This document shows positions 7,935 through 16,831 of a stretch of DNA of 64,000 bases, one piece after another. The stretch is from Anaerocolumna sp. AGMB13025 (GTDB lineage: Bacteria > Bacillota > Clostridia > Lachnospirales > Lachnospiraceae): positions 4,634,501 to 4,698,500 of the forward strand of contig NZ_CP121445.1 of assembly GCF_029689925.1 (NCBI RefSeq). The letters run 5' to 3'. A model generated the notes under the pieces. It did no database searches. It was not told where the DNA came from and saw nothing but the letters and a program-made list of their open reading frames with translations. Position 1 is the stretch's first letter, and each line of letters opens with the position of its first letter. Both the position numbers and the translations under genes were made by a program.

Positions 7935-7964
7935 TTGCAACGTTGTACCAAATTGTGATATAAT
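7935..7964 (+). promoter_or_regulatory. Promoter of the carboxylesterase gene with internal LacI-type operator
   Basis: TTGCAA (7935-7940) and TATAAT (7959-7964) have an 18-bp spacing. The operator TGCAACGTTGTA (7936-7947) overlaps the -35 and spacer, so a bound repressor would block RNA polymerase. The leader to the start at 8191 is about 220 nt, and no gene or riboswitch was recognised in it. Confidence 0.65.
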
Positions 7965-8190
7965 ATATTTTGATAATACTAATTTCAGTAACTCACCTAT
8001 ATTCCTGATGGTTTTATCTCGCGCCTTCTGACACGTGACACGGTTAACTTGTACCAGTATTATTTCTTCTGATTTAACTTTCTTAAATTAATATGAACTC
8101 TCTGTTTATGCGGAATATTGCTGCACCTTCTTCCACATGGACATAGAAATATATAAAACGCAGTTTATTCTGCGAAGAAAGGATGGATTT

Positions 8191-9771
8191 ATGGCTAAAC
8201 AATTTATTTGTTCTAAAACAGAACCTATCGTTCAAACAAAACAAGGAAAATTACGGGGATTTACACTTGATGGAATTTACAATTTTTACGGCATAAAATA
8301 CGCTGATGCTAAGCGTTTTCTAATGCCGGAGGAGCCCGCTTCCTGGGAGGGGGTAAGGGATGCACTGTCCTATGGTTATGTTTGCCCAATGCTTCAAAAA
8401 GAAACCGCTGTCGGTGAATTAATGGTTCCCCATCGTTACTGGCCCAAAGATGAAAATTGCCAGTATCTTAATATTTGGTCACCTACTCTTAATCCGGATG
8501 CAAAGAAGCCTGTAATGGTGTGGCTCCACGGCGGCGGCTTTTCCGCCGGCTCCTCTATTGAACAGATTGCTTACGACGGGGAAAATATGTGCCGTTTCGG
8601 GGATACTGTTATCGTATCCTTAAACCATCGCCTCAATATCTTAGGATATCTGGATTTATCACCTTTCGGTGAAAAATACGCAAATTCCGGTAATGCCGGT
8701 AATGCAGATATTGTTGCAGCCCTTCGCTGGATCAGGGATAATATCGAGCAATTTGGAGGCGATCCAGAAAATGTTACCCTATTCGGGCAATCCGGCGGGG
8801 GTATGAAGGTCTGGACTTTAATGCAGACTCCGAGTGCTGATGGTCTGTTCCACAAAGGAATAATTCAAAGCGGTGTAATTGATGGATTCGTCAATCCAAA
8901 ACCACAAAATGGCAGAAAAATTGTAAGCGCTTTATTAAAGGAATTAAACTTAAAAGAAGAAGATATTGAACAGCTTGAAACCATACCCTATGAAATCTTA
9001 GGAGAAGCTTATAAAAAAGTCAGTCCTGCATTATTAAAAGCTGGTGAGTATGTAGGTGAATCTCCTATTGTGAATGACTTTTACTTAGGTGACCCAAGGG
9101 TCATTGGTTTTACGGAACATGCAAAGACTATCCCTGTCATGATAGGCTCCGTACTTGCAGAATTTGCATTTGTACCAGGTATTGCAGATAAATATTCACT
9201 TTCCGAAGAACAAGTGAAAGAATTAATCTCTCAAAAATACGGTGAACATGCTGAAAAACTAACCGCTTTATTTCATACCGCATATCCGGACAAGCACACA
9301 ACCGACTTGTTATTTTACGATTCCCTATTCCGTTCACCTTCCAAAGATTTAGTGCTTAAGAAAGCCTTACATCCAGAGTCAAAAACATATTCCTACCTAT
9401 TTGCATTCGAATTCCCTTATGATGATGGAAAACCAGCCTGGCATTGTTCCGAAATACCTTTTGTATTCCACAATACGGACAAAGTACCAATCTGTAATCT
9501 CCCCGGAGTTTCTGATAAGCTGGAGGAACAGATGTGTTTGGCCTGGATTAACTTTGCTAAGAACGGTAATCCAAACAATAGCTTATTACCAGATTGGCCT
9601 GCCAGCCAGCCAGAGGATGAAGCTGTGATGATATTTGACCGTGAGTGTACAGTAAAACACAACTATGATCATGAACTTGTATCTCTTCATTATGAGGTAG
9701 TACCAAACTTTTTCTTACATATGGCAGAGACCAAGGAAAGTGAAGACGAAGAAATAACAATCCTACATTAA
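8191..9771 (+). CDS. Type-B carboxylesterase (para-nitrobenzyl esterase-like)
   Basis: An alpha/beta hydrolase of 526 residues. The oxyanion-hole motif HGGGF is at 113-117 and the nucleophile is S201 in FGQSGGG, a variant of the usual GxSAG elbow. A His in AWHCSEIPFVF is the probable catalytic base. An ATG at 8137 gives an 18-residue longer protein, but the ATG at 8191 has AAAGGATGG just upstream and starts at the family's N-terminus, so it is preferred. No signal peptide is present, so it acts in the cytoplasm on an imported ester. The promoter carries the LacI-type operator. Confidence 0.88.
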   Translation: MAKQFICSKTEPIVQTKQGKLRGFTLDGIYNFYGIKYADAKRFLMPEEPASWEGVRDALSYGYVCPMLQKETAVGELMVPHRYWPKDENCQYLNIWSPTLNPDAKKPVMVWLHGGGFSAGSSIEQIAYDGENMCRFGDTVIVSLNHRLNILGYLDLSPFGEKYANSGNAGNADIVAALRWIRDNIEQFGGDPENVTLFGQSGGGMKVWTLMQTPSADGLFHKGIIQSGVIDGFVNPKPQNGRKIVSALLKELNLKEEDIEQLETIPYEILGEAYKKVSPALLKAGEYVGESPIVNDFYLGDPRVIGFTEHAKTIPVMIGSVLAEFAFVPGIADKYSLSEEQVKELISQKYGEHAEKLTALFHTAYPDKHTTDLLFYDSLFRSPSKDLVLKKALHPESKTYSYLFAFEFPYDDGKPAWHCSEIPFVFHNTDKVPICNLPGVSDKLEEQMCLAWINFAKNGNPNNSLLPDWPASQPEDEAVMIFDRECTVKHNYDHELVSLHYEVVPNFFLHMAETKESEDEEITILH

Positions 9772-9781
9772 TACCCATCAC

Positions 9782-9840
9782 GAAAAAGGATGCAGCCACT
9801 TTACCGATAACATAATCGTAAAGCGGCAGCATCCTTTTTC
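9782..9840 (+). terminator. Rho-independent terminator of the carboxylesterase gene
   Basis: A long stem (AAAAAGGATGC..GCC..CTTTAC with its complement GTAAAG..GGC..GCATCCTTTTT) begins 11 bp after the stop and ends in a T-run. Confidence 0.85.
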
Positions 9841-9890
9841 CCTGGAAATACTCTTACTTTATTCTTTTCAACCAGTTTAACCACTTATCA

Positions 9891-9967
9891 AAAAAACACT
9901 TATGGATTAAAACACTTTATGGAATAGAGCGGTTTATGAAATATAGTGGCTTATGGAATAGAACCTT
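9891..9967. repeat. Degenerate AT-rich tandem repeat
   Basis: Four imperfect units of about 17-20 bp share TTATGGAATAG or TTATGAAATAT. They lie between the esterase terminator and the next hairpin. No function is evident. Confidence 0.45.
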
Positions 9968-10005
9968 TTAACACTATAGCTTCCAGCTGGCAGCAATAAT
10001 GAACT

Positions 10006-10042
10006 AAGGCTAAGAGTCCTTAATTTATTGACTCTTAGCCTT
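10006..10042. terminator. Hairpin between convergent esterase and ABC operon
   Basis: Perfect 13-bp arms (AAGGCTAAGAGTC and its complement) flank an 11-nt loop. The following sequence is T-rich only on the plus strand, so its direction is uncertain. Confidence 0.6.
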
Positions 10043-10116
10043 GTATTTTGCTTTATTAACAGACCGTGTTTCGCAGTGTACTTATAAATAGGGGGTTTTA
10101 TAAGACTAAACTGCTC

Positions 10117-11781
10117 TTACTTTCCTCTCTGTAAGTAACGGTCTAAAGCAGCTTGTTTTAATTCGATACATCGATCAATTCCATACTTACTTAAATCTTC
10201 AATAAAGCTGTCATACTCATCCATAGACTTGGTTCCGTTGATAAACTTAACTGTATTTTCCTGTACCAAGGTCAGAATATTCGTATAAACAGAAGCATAT
10301 TCCTGGGATTCCTCATCCGTCATGGTCATGCATGGCGGAAGCATTAAATCATATTTTGTATCAATCCAGGCATCATATGCATTCAGTGCCGGATTACCTT
10401 CATAAATTGAATCCCACATCTTCCAGTTGTAAAGACCAAAATCAGAAGACATCAGCGTAACGGTAGAAAGTGCCTCTGCCACAGTAGGATAAGTTCCGTC
10501 AGTAATTTTTGCTTTAATCGAATCAGACATCGAATAAGTTCCGTCGCTGTTTTCAACATAGGACTCATCCTTAATTCCTAGTGTACCTAACATCATACAA
10601 TCTTTTGTATACCAATAATCCAGATACCTCATAGCAAGTTCCACATCTTTACAGGAGCTTGAAACTACCAGTGTTTCTTTGACCAGCTCACTCATTGGCG
10701 CAGCGGCCTGAGGGGTATCTCCTGCTTTTAATACCGGATACGAAACACCTGCTAACTTAAACTTCTCATCTTTATTGTAACCCATACTCTTATAAACATC
10801 TGCCGTATATCCCCATACATTAGGTCCAGCAGCCGCTTTACCAGTACCTAAGAAGTCTGCCGGAGAAATAACTGTTGCTGCATTGCTCACGAAATTCGGA
10901 TCAATAAGCCCCTCTGCATACCATTTTCTGAAAGTTTCTACCCATTGCTTATAACCTGCCTCTTTGGGACCGTATTTTACAGTTCCGTTGTCGTTATAAA
11001 ATTCAGGCAATACACCAAAGGCTGATAGAAAGGTACCATAATAGTCTGTACCATTGGGTCCAATCATAAGAGGTGCTTCACAGTCAGGGTGGTTTTTCTT
11101 AATTGCCGTAAGGGCAGTATACCAGTCATCTACAGTAACCGGTACGCTTAAACTGGCTTCATCCAGCCAGTCTTTTCGGATGGAGGGACCTCCCCATACT
11201 CTTTCCCCTTTTAAATTACCATTTTCGGATGCAAGGGTATAAAGTGCTACAAGTTTGCCATCGTCAGTGACCGTATCTTTTTTCAGTGATTCCACACTAT
11301 TTCTCAGAGCCGTATAATTGGGCATGTATTGATCCACCTTATCCGTCAAATCAATGGATACTCCGTCATTCATCATCTTAACAAGACCACCGGTATAATA
11401 GCCTTCTGCTCCTCGAATGATATCCGGATATTCGCCGGAGGCTATCATTACAGAGAATTTTTCTGCTGCTTCTTTATCAGATACCACTGTCCAGTTAATA
11501 TGAACATTGGTATTCTTCTCAATCTGCTGTATTGCCGGTAAATCATTTGGGGATTCTACATAATTGTTATTCCAAACAATCCAGAAATTGAGCTCTTTCT
11601 TTTCGTTAAGGGGCCAGGACCAATTATCCCCTCCAGCTGCCGTCTCTGTTGTAGAAGCGGTATTACTTCCTCCCTGATTCTTTGTTGAGGATTCCTTGGA
11701 CCCTCCTGATTTACCGCATCCAACAAATGTGTTTATCACAAATACTAAACAAATAAGTAATGCTATTACTCTCTTTTTCAT
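10117..11781 (-). CDS. LplA-type extracellular solute-binding lipoprotein (importer 1)
   Basis: A 554-residue lipoprotein: a short basic start, a hydrophobic segment, and a lipobox ending at C22 (TFVGC). The mature part has the cluster-B binding-protein pattern for Lpl-type oligosaccharide importers. It ends with DRCIELKQAALDRYLQ, nearly identical to the end of the binding protein at 30133, showing the two importers are paralogous. It is the last gene of the permease-permease-binding protein operon 13714-10117, transcribed from a LacI-operator promoter. It is inferred to capture an acylated sugar or another ester, since esterases share its regulon. Confidence 0.92.
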   Translation of the reverse strand: MKKRVIALLICLVFVINTFVGCGKSGGSKESSTKNQGGSNTASTTETAAGGDNWSWPLNEKKELNFWIVWNNNYVESPNDLPAIQQIEKNTNVHINWTVVSDKEAAEKFSVMIASGEYPDIIRGAEGYYTGGLVKMMNDGVSIDLTDKVDQYMPNYTALRNSVESLKKDTVTDDGKLVALYTLASENGNLKGERVWGGPSIRKDWLDEASLSVPVTVDDWYTALTAIKKNHPDCEAPLMIGPNGTDYYGTFLSAFGVLPEFYNDNGTVKYGPKEAGYKQWVETFRKWYAEGLIDPNFVSNAATVISPADFLGTGKAAAGPNVWGYTADVYKSMGYNKDEKFKLAGVSYPVLKAGDTPQAAAPMSELVKETLVVSSSCKDVELAMRYLDYWYTKDCMMLGTLGIKDESYVENSDGTYSMSDSIKAKITDGTYPTVAEALSTVTLMSSDFGLYNWKMWDSIYEGNPALNAYDAWIDTKYDLMLPPCMTMTDEESQEYASVYTNILTLVQENTVKFINGTKSMDEYDSFIEDLSKYGIDRCIELKQAALDRYLQRGK

Positions 11782-11818
11782 TTTGCTCCTCCTTTTATTA
11801 ATTAATATTTTTACAATA

Positions 11819-12703
11819 TTAACCTTTGATGGAACCTACCATAATTCCTGATACAAAGTACTTTTGTACAAATGGATAAATACACAGAATTGGCAGGGTT
11901 GAAACAACAATTGAGGCATATTTTGCAAGTGTCTTATACAGTGCAGTATTATTCATAGCATCGGCCGCATTCGTTACATCGGTTGACTGTATTAAGATAT
12001 CCCTCATAAACATCTGCAGCGGATACTTATCTTTTGCAGTAGGTAAATATAACAATGCCGGGAACCACTCATTCCATTTCGCAACAGCTATAAACAGGAT
12101 AATAACTGCAAAGGTTGCCTTACAAAGAGGTAAAATAACCTTCCACATGATTGTAAGCTCCCCTGCACCGTCCATTCTTGCCGATTCCTCCAGACTGTCT
12201 GGTATACCGGCAATGGCTGTCCGCATAATTATTATATAAAACACCTGCATTGCACCTGGAACTAAAAGGGCCAGATAGGAATCAAGTAAATGGAGATTTT
12301 TCACAACCATATAGGTCGGAATCATACCACCGTTAAACAACATGGTAAAAGCAATGATACCCATTAAGGCGTTTCGGTAACGAAAGCGTTTTCTGGATAG
12401 GATATAGCCTGCAAATACAGATAACATGCTGGTAAGTAAACACTGTGCCACTACATAAAATAAGGTGTTTCTATATCCGGTCCATATTCCTTTATAAGTC
12501 ATAATTAATGAATAAGCTTTTAAAGACGGCTTTCCCAAGGGTCGCAATATAAATCCCTTTGCTGAATCAACCAGTGCAGGTTCACTGATTGAGGCCATAG
12601 TAACATGCCACATGGGTACGATACAAATAACACATAAAATCAGCATAATTATGGTATTAACAAACACAAATACTTTACGTGAAAAACTACTCTTCATCAT
12701 CAT
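11819..12703 (-). CDS. LplC/YtcP-type ABC permease (importer 1)
   Basis: A 294-residue inner-membrane subunit with six predicted helices. The EAA loop that docks the ATPase reads LEESARMDGAGELTIMWKVI, as in binding-protein-dependent carbohydrate permeases, and the C-terminal FVQKYFVSGIMVGSIKG is the LplC family ending. It lies 15 bp after the LplB-type gene and 37 bp before the binding-protein gene. No ATPase gene is present in the operon. Confidence 0.93.
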   Translation of the reverse strand: MMMKSSFSRKVFVFVNTIIMLILCVICIVPMWHVTMASISEPALVDSAKGFILRPLGKPSLKAYSLIMTYKGIWTGYRNTLFYVVAQCLLTSMLSVFAGYILSRKRFRYRNALMGIIAFTMLFNGGMIPTYMVVKNLHLLDSYLALLVPGAMQVFYIIIMRTAIAGIPDSLEESARMDGAGELTIMWKVILPLCKATFAVIILFIAVAKWNEWFPALLYLPTAKDKYPLQMFMRDILIQSTDVTNAADAMNNTALYKTLAKYASIVVSTLPILCIYPFVQKYFVSGIMVGSIKG

Positions 12704-12718
12704 AATAATGGGCGCCTC

Positions 12719-13714
12719 CTAAAATAAGCTTGTTTCTGAATACTTCTTGCATATCGCATTCGTAACCAGAAGGAAAGTAGTTCCAACCAAAGAATTAAAC
12801 AGCCCCACCGCAGTACTGAACCCATAATTCATCTGAACTAAACCAACCCGGTAAACATAAGTATTAATAACATCCGCAGTCTGATAGATTCCTGGTGAAT
12901 AAAGCAAAAGGATTTTATCGCTGCCAACTGCGAACAAGGATCCCATACGCATAATAAGTAAAATTGTAATTGTAGGTGCAAGCCCCGGAAGAGTTATATG
13001 TAAGGTCTGTTTCCACCGGTTCGCTCCATCCATTACCGCTGCTTCATAAAGCTGCTGGTCTATGGAACTAAGGGCTGCAATATAAATAATACTTCCATAT
13101 CCAAAGCCTTGCCAAATTCCTGAGATCGTGTAAATTCCCCAGAAATATTTCGCCTCACCCAACAGATTTGCCGGTTTCGCATGGGTAAGCGCGGCTACTA
13201 TACTAGATATTGCACCGCCGCCTTCCGTAAAATCTTTAATAATACCACAGATAACTACCATCGATATGAAATAAGGCATATAACTAATGGTCTGTACTGT
13301 CTTTTTAAAAAACCTTTTATTCACTTCATTAAGAAGCAGGGCAAATATAATAGGTGCCGGAAACCCAAAAAACAGATCCAGCAAACCAATGGACACGGTA
13401 TTGCGAATCAATCTTCCAAAATACGGTCCGGTAAAAAATTGTATAAAATTATCAAGGCCCACAAAGGGACTTCCCAGTATCCCCTTTGCAATATTAAACC
13501 GCTGGAACGCCATTGTAAGACCGCCCATTGGCCAATAGCAAAATATTAAATACCATAATACAATGGGTATACTCATAAGATAAATTACTTTATTTCTTTT
13601 AATATCTGTCAAAATATTATGGGGTAATGCCCTTATTCCTCCTCCCTCGATATATTTACTGATTTTCACTGCTGCAGTTTTTTTATCCTCCCTGCTGTTT
13701 TTCTTTTTCACCAA
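12719..13714 (-). CDS. LplB-type ABC permease (importer 1)
   Basis: About 332 residues. The frame opens at 13771, but an AAGGAGG site lies 7 nt before a TTG codon at 13714 (and 10 nt before GTG at 13711), so a TTG start is preferred. The membrane core begins at IYLMSIPIVLWYLIFCYWP; the EAA loop reads LYEAAVMDGANRWKQTLHIT, and the protein ends KKYSETSLF as LplB proteins do. It is the first gene of the operon and follows the LacI-controlled promoter at 13885-13913. Confidence 0.9.
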   Translation of the reverse strand: MVKKKNSREDKKTAAVKISKYIEGGGIRALPHNILTDIKRNKVIYLMSIPIVLWYLIFCYWPMGGLTMAFQRFNIAKGILGSPFVGLDNFIQFFTGPYFGRLIRNTVSIGLLDLFFGFPAPIIFALLLNEVNKRFFKKTVQTISYMPYFISMVVICGIIKDFTEGGGAISSIVAALTHAKPANLLGEAKYFWGIYTISGIWQGFGYGSIIYIAALSSIDQQLYEAAVMDGANRWKQTLHITLPGLAPTITILLIMRMGSLFAVGSDKILLLYSPGIYQTADVINTYVYRVGLVQMNYGFSTAVGLFNSLVGTTFLLVTNAICKKYSETSLF

Positions 13715-13800
13715 TGCTAATCCTCCTTCATCCCAAACTAGTATTGCTAAAATCCTGTCATAAATCCCCATTCTTATGTTACTTTTTATAACCTTGTTAA

Positions 13801-13812
13801 TATTACGTTGCA
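13801..13812 (-). promoter_or_regulatory. Weak second LacI-type site in the ABC leader
   Basis: TATTACGTTGCA matches the regulon palindrome imperfectly and lies 45 bp below the better site at 13858. It might be an auxiliary operator. Confidence 0.35.
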
Positions 13813-13857
13813 GTTCAACTCATTTTGATATTATTCCGCTTTCATATCATCATTTAG

Positions 13858-13869
13858 TATATCGTTGTA
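13858..13869 (-). promoter_or_regulatory. LacI-type operator of ABC importer 1
   Basis: TATATCGTTGTA lies 15 bp downstream of the -10 box of the importer promoter, in the position of a roadblock operator. It matches the TACAACGTTGTA palindrome at ten positions. Confidence 0.7.
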
Positions 13870-13884
13870 CTGTCTTATAAACTG

Positions 13885-13913
13885 ATTATAGGTTCCATTG
13901 TCACTTTTGTCAA
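13885..13913 (-). promoter_or_regulatory. Sigma-A promoter of ABC importer 1
   Basis: TTGACA (13908-13913) and TATAAT (13885-13890) on the minus strand are separated by 17 bp. The leader to the LplB start is about 160 nt. Confidence 0.8.
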
Positions 13914-14067
13914 TAACTTTTTATAAATCACCAATCTATTCGTTATTTTGTCTAATTCCAGTGCTTTGTTTTATTAGTATTGCACAAAATTTTAATCATA
14001 CTCTTTTTGTTTTTGTTAAATAATTCAGTTAGTGACTATACTAATACACAAACTGGATTATTTTCTC

Positions 14068-14096
14068 TTGCTAAACTTAATTTACTATGGTACACT
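14068..14096 (+). promoter_or_regulatory. Promoter of the LacI-family gene
   Basis: TTGCTA (14068-14073) and TACACT (14091-14096) are 17 bp apart and end 2 bp before the large palindrome. An alternative pair, TTGTTA/TATACT at 14013-14042 with 18-bp spacing, cannot be excluded. Confidence 0.55.
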
Positions 14097-14097
14097 C

Positions 14098-14129
14098 GAG
14101 TAAAACGATTTATCTAAATCGTTTTACTC
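14098..14129 (+). promoter_or_regulatory. 32-bp perfect palindrome in the LacI-gene leader
   Basis: Fifteen-bp perfect arms (GAGTAAAACGATTTA and its complement) flank a 2-bp centre. Each arm contains a 12-mer, TAAAACGATTTA, that is itself nearly palindromic around a central CpG, as LacI-family operators are. The position directly after the -10 matches the operators of the neighbouring operons. It could equally form an RNA hairpin, but no U-tract follows. Confidence 0.65.
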
Positions 14130-14169
14130 ATTATTTAAAATTACAATATTTAGAGGGGAGCCCTGTAAG

Positions 14170-15177
14170 TTGTCTACTATACGAAAAATAGCAGAATACA
14201 CGAATTTATCGCCAAGTACCGTATCTATCGTTCTAAATGGTAAAAGTGTATCCCGGAATATATCAGAGAAAACCGTAAATAAGGTTCTGGAAGCAGCAAA
14301 GGAACTGGGTTATACTCCCAACATTTCTGCCCGCAGACTAAGAAATAATAACACCAAAAAGTATATCGTTGTATTTTGGGCGAATGATTTTCGTGCACCA
14401 TTATTATTTGAATTTATTAAAGGAATGCAGCAATATATAGAGGATACCCAGACGGATACCGAGATCGTACTAAAATTGTTTACACCTGATTTACTCTATA
14501 AAGCTTTACAGCCTGATACACTGGCAATGTACTCCTCTGCCGTAATCTGTACTGCATCCAACAAAGACCTTGAATATCTGGAGATGACAGATTTCACTAC
14601 TCCAATTGTTCTTTATAACCGCTTTTCTAAAAAGTACAGTAATGTTTTGGTGCAGAATCATGAAATCGGTAAAAAAGCAGCGGAGCTGTTTGCTGAACAT
14701 AACAAAAAAAATGCTGTTATTTTTACAGCACAGGATGGTCAATATATCTATAGTGAAAAACGTATGTCAGGATTTATGAAAACCTTCAGTGAAGCCGGAG
14801 GAATTACTACTGTTATCAATGCGCCGCAGAATTCAATGCGTTCTGGCTATGATACCATTAAGCAGACAGAAAGCATGTTTCGCAATGCCGACTGCGTATT
14901 CTGTCTCTATGATGTCCTGGCGATTAGTTATTTGGATTATCTAAGGAATACAAACCTTGTATCAGTACCAGAAAATCAGGAAATAATAAGCATTGGAACG
15001 AATGATAATGATACCTATGAAAGTTTATTTATTCCGCTGTCAATTATTAAAATTCCAATCAGTGAAATGGGAAAAGAATGTATGAGGATGGTTATAGAAA
15101 AAAGCAATGGAGATTATAATGAAGCTGAATCAAAAATAATCGATTTTGTTTATACCAGTCGCTTGACCAGTAAATAA
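14170..15177 (+). CDS. LacI-family transcriptional repressor of the local regulon
   Basis: A 335-residue regulator with an N-terminal HTH and hinge (STIRKIAEYTNLSPSTVSIV, then LNGK and EAAKELGYTPNISARRLR, residues 2-58) and a periplasmic-binding-like sensor domain from about residue 65. The start is TTG at 14170, preceded by AGAGGGGAG. It is divergent from importer 1 and lies centrally among five operons whose promoters carry the TACAACGTTGTA-type site, so it is the natural candidate for binding them. The ligand is unknown. Confidence 0.92.
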   Translation: MSTIRKIAEYTNLSPSTVSIVLNGKSVSRNISEKTVNKVLEAAKELGYTPNISARRLRNNNTKKYIVVFWANDFRAPLLFEFIKGMQQYIEDTQTDTEIVLKLFTPDLLYKALQPDTLAMYSSAVICTASNKDLEYLEMTDFTTPIVLYNRFSKKYSNVLVQNHEIGKKAAELFAEHNKKNAVIFTAQDGQYIYSEKRMSGFMKTFSEAGGITTVINAPQNSMRSGYDTIKQTESMFRNADCVFCLYDVLAISYLDYLRNTNLVSVPENQEIISIGTNDNDTYESLFIPLSIIKIPISEMGKECMRMVIEKSNGDYNEAESKIIDFVYTSRLTSK

Positions 15178-15227
15178 TCTTACAATTTCTTACATTTATT
15201 CTCAAATTTATTGCAGGGAAAAACCTA

Positions 15228-15280
15228 CGAATGGGACAATACAGCCTACTTAACATGCTGTTTCTCCCATTCGGTGTTTT
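15228..15280 (+). terminator. Terminator between lacI and thiolase genes
   Basis: CGAATGGGA..ACAGC pairs with GCTGT..TCCCATTCG, followed by GTGTTTTCC on the plus strand. It sits between two convergent genes and may work for both. Confidence 0.7.
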
Positions 15281-15281
15281 C

Positions 15282-16460
15282 CTAAACATTTTCAACAATC
15301 GTTGAAACCCCCATACCGCCGCCAACACATAAAGTTGCAAGACCCAGTCGTTTATTTCTCCGTTTTAATTCATATAACAGGGTAACCAGTATTCTGCACC
15401 CGGAAGCCCCAACTGGGTGACCCAGGGCAATGGCACCTCCGTTAACATTCACCTTATCCTTATTCCACTGCATCAGCTGCCCCACTGCTAATGACTGGGC
15501 TGCAAAGGCTTCGTTTGCTTCAATTAAATCCAGGTCATTCAGGTTAAGTGAAAGCTTATCCAATAACTTTTGTGTACTAATCACAGGTCCAATTCCCATA
15601 ACGGATGGGTCAACACCGGCCGATTGGCAGCCTCTTATAACAGCCATAACAGGAAGTCCTAATTCCCTGGCTTTTTCTCTCGTGGTAAGGACAACTGCCG
15701 CTGCTCCATCATTAATTCCTGAGGAATTGCCGGCAGTTACCGTTCCATTTTCTAAAAAGGCTGGTTTTAGTTTTGATAAGGCTTCAGCGGTTATCTGATC
15801 TCTGGGCGCTTCATCTTCCACCATAACAAAGGTTTCTTTTTTGGTTTTCACCTTTATACCAACGATTTCATCTTGAAATACCTTGTTTTTTCTTGCTCTT
15901 TCACATTTTTGCTGACTGTCAGCCGCAAATTCATCCTGCATCTGACGGGTAATATTATACTTTTCTGCTACATTTTCCGCAGTAATACCCATATGATAGT
16001 CATGAAAGGCATCCCATAAGGCATCCTTTATCAGGGAATCAACTATTCTTCCATCATTCATACGATAGCCAAACCTGGCCCCCGGCAATAAATAAGGTGA
16101 TGCAGACATATTCTCTGTTCCGCCGGCAACAATAATCTGTGCCTCTCCTGACATAAGCATGCTATATGCTAAATTAACTGCTTTCAGGGAGGAACCGCAT
16201 ACATTATTGATGGTCATAGCAGGCACATAGTCCGGTATACCTGCCATCATGGCGGACTGTCTGGCAACGTTCTGACCTAGACCGCCTTGCAGGACACATC
16301 CTAGTATCACCTCATCCAAGTGCTCACCGCTTAACTTTGACCGATTTAAGGCTTCCTTAATAACGGCTGCTCCTAAATCAACTGCTGGTGTACTAGCTAA
16401 ATTACCTCCAAATTTACCTATCGGTGTACGAACTGCACCTGTAATTACAACTTCATTCAT
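15282..16460 (-). CDS. thl: Acetyl-CoA C-acyltransferase (thiolase)
   Basis: The catalytic residues of biosynthetic-type thiolase are all present: acyl-accepting C88 in NNVCGSS, H348 in GHPVGASG and C378 in LCVGGGMG. The enzyme cleaves a 3-ketoacyl-CoA to acetyl-CoA or condenses two acetyl-CoA. The start at 16460 is preferred over an ATG at 16484, because it has AAGGGG 8 nt upstream and begins at the family N-terminus (MNEVVITGAVRTPIGKFGG). The longer version would translate the palindromic repeat. It is the last gene of the AtuA/DUF4387/thiolase operon, which suggests a thiolytic final step in a catabolic route. Confidence 0.95.
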   Translation of the reverse strand: MNEVVITGAVRTPIGKFGGNLASTPAVDLGAAVIKEALNRSKLSGEHLDEVILGCVLQGGLGQNVARQSAMMAGIPDYVPAMTINNVCGSSLKAVNLAYSMLMSGEAQIIVAGGTENMSASPYLLPGARFGYRMNDGRIVDSLIKDALWDAFHDYHMGITAENVAEKYNITRQMQDEFAADSQQKCERARKNKVFQDEIVGIKVKTKKETFVMVEDEAPRDQITAEALSKLKPAFLENGTVTAGNSSGINDGAAAVVLTTREKARELGLPVMAVIRGCQSAGVDPSVMGIGPVISTQKLLDKLSLNLNDLDLIEANEAFAAQSLAVGQLMQWNKDKVNVNGGAIALGHPVGASGCRILVTLLYELKRRNKRLGLATLCVGGGMGVSTIVENV

Positions 16461-16472
16461 ATTTATACCCCT

Positions 16473-16505
16473 TGCATATCGCAAGTTTTACTTGCGATAC
16501 TGCCC
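16473..16505 (-). repeat. Palindromic dispersed repeat, copy B
   Basis: On the minus strand GGGCAGTATCGCAAGT is followed by ACTTGCGATATGCA, forming a 10-bp stem with a 3-4 nt loop. It lies between the DUF4387 stop and the thiolase ribosome-binding site, and continues with AAGGGGTATAAATATGA, shared with copy C. Confidence 0.8.
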
Positions 16506-16509
16506 TTCG

Positions 16510-16830
16510 TTATTCCTTAATTTCTACTTTCATCCTCATAAATGCTGAACCCATGGATTTTCCCAAACTGTCCAGTCTGAGAGAATGTGTGGCCCCACCT
16601 CCAAGGGCATGTTTCATGACAAAGTTAAACCCATTAAGTGAGGGTACTTCGTAACGGATGATTTCACCTTTTACCATATCACCAAAAAATTCATGTACCT
16701 TTTCTACGGTTATTTGTTCTGCAATAATGCCATAATATTTCGGTTCCCTTGCAAATACACATATATTACTGGTATCTCCCTTATCTCCTGAACGTCCGTG
16801 AGCGATATCTTTTAAATAAATTTCTGCCAT
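16510..16830 (-). CDS. DUF4387 protein, small partner of the AtuA-like protein
   Basis: A 106-residue protein opening with LKDIAHGRSGDKGDTSNICV. The GRSGDKGD motif is conserved in DUF4387, which exists either as a separate small protein or as the C-terminal part of AtuA-type proteins. The start lies 1 bp after the AtuA-like stop, with its AAAGGAGG site inside that gene's last codons, so the two are translationally coupled and probably form a complex. The reaction is not established for the family. Confidence 0.85.
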   Translation of the reverse strand: MAEIYLKDIAHGRSGDKGDTSNICVFAREPKYYGIIAEQITVEKVHEFFGDMVKGEIIRYEVPSLNGFNFVMKHALGGGATHSLRLDSLGKSMGSAFMRMKVEIKE

Positions 16831-16831
16831 A

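Noticed and set aside
7971..8190. Long leader of the carboxylesterase gene considered as a riboswitch
   Set aside because: No known aptamer core or convincing terminator/antiterminator pair was seen.
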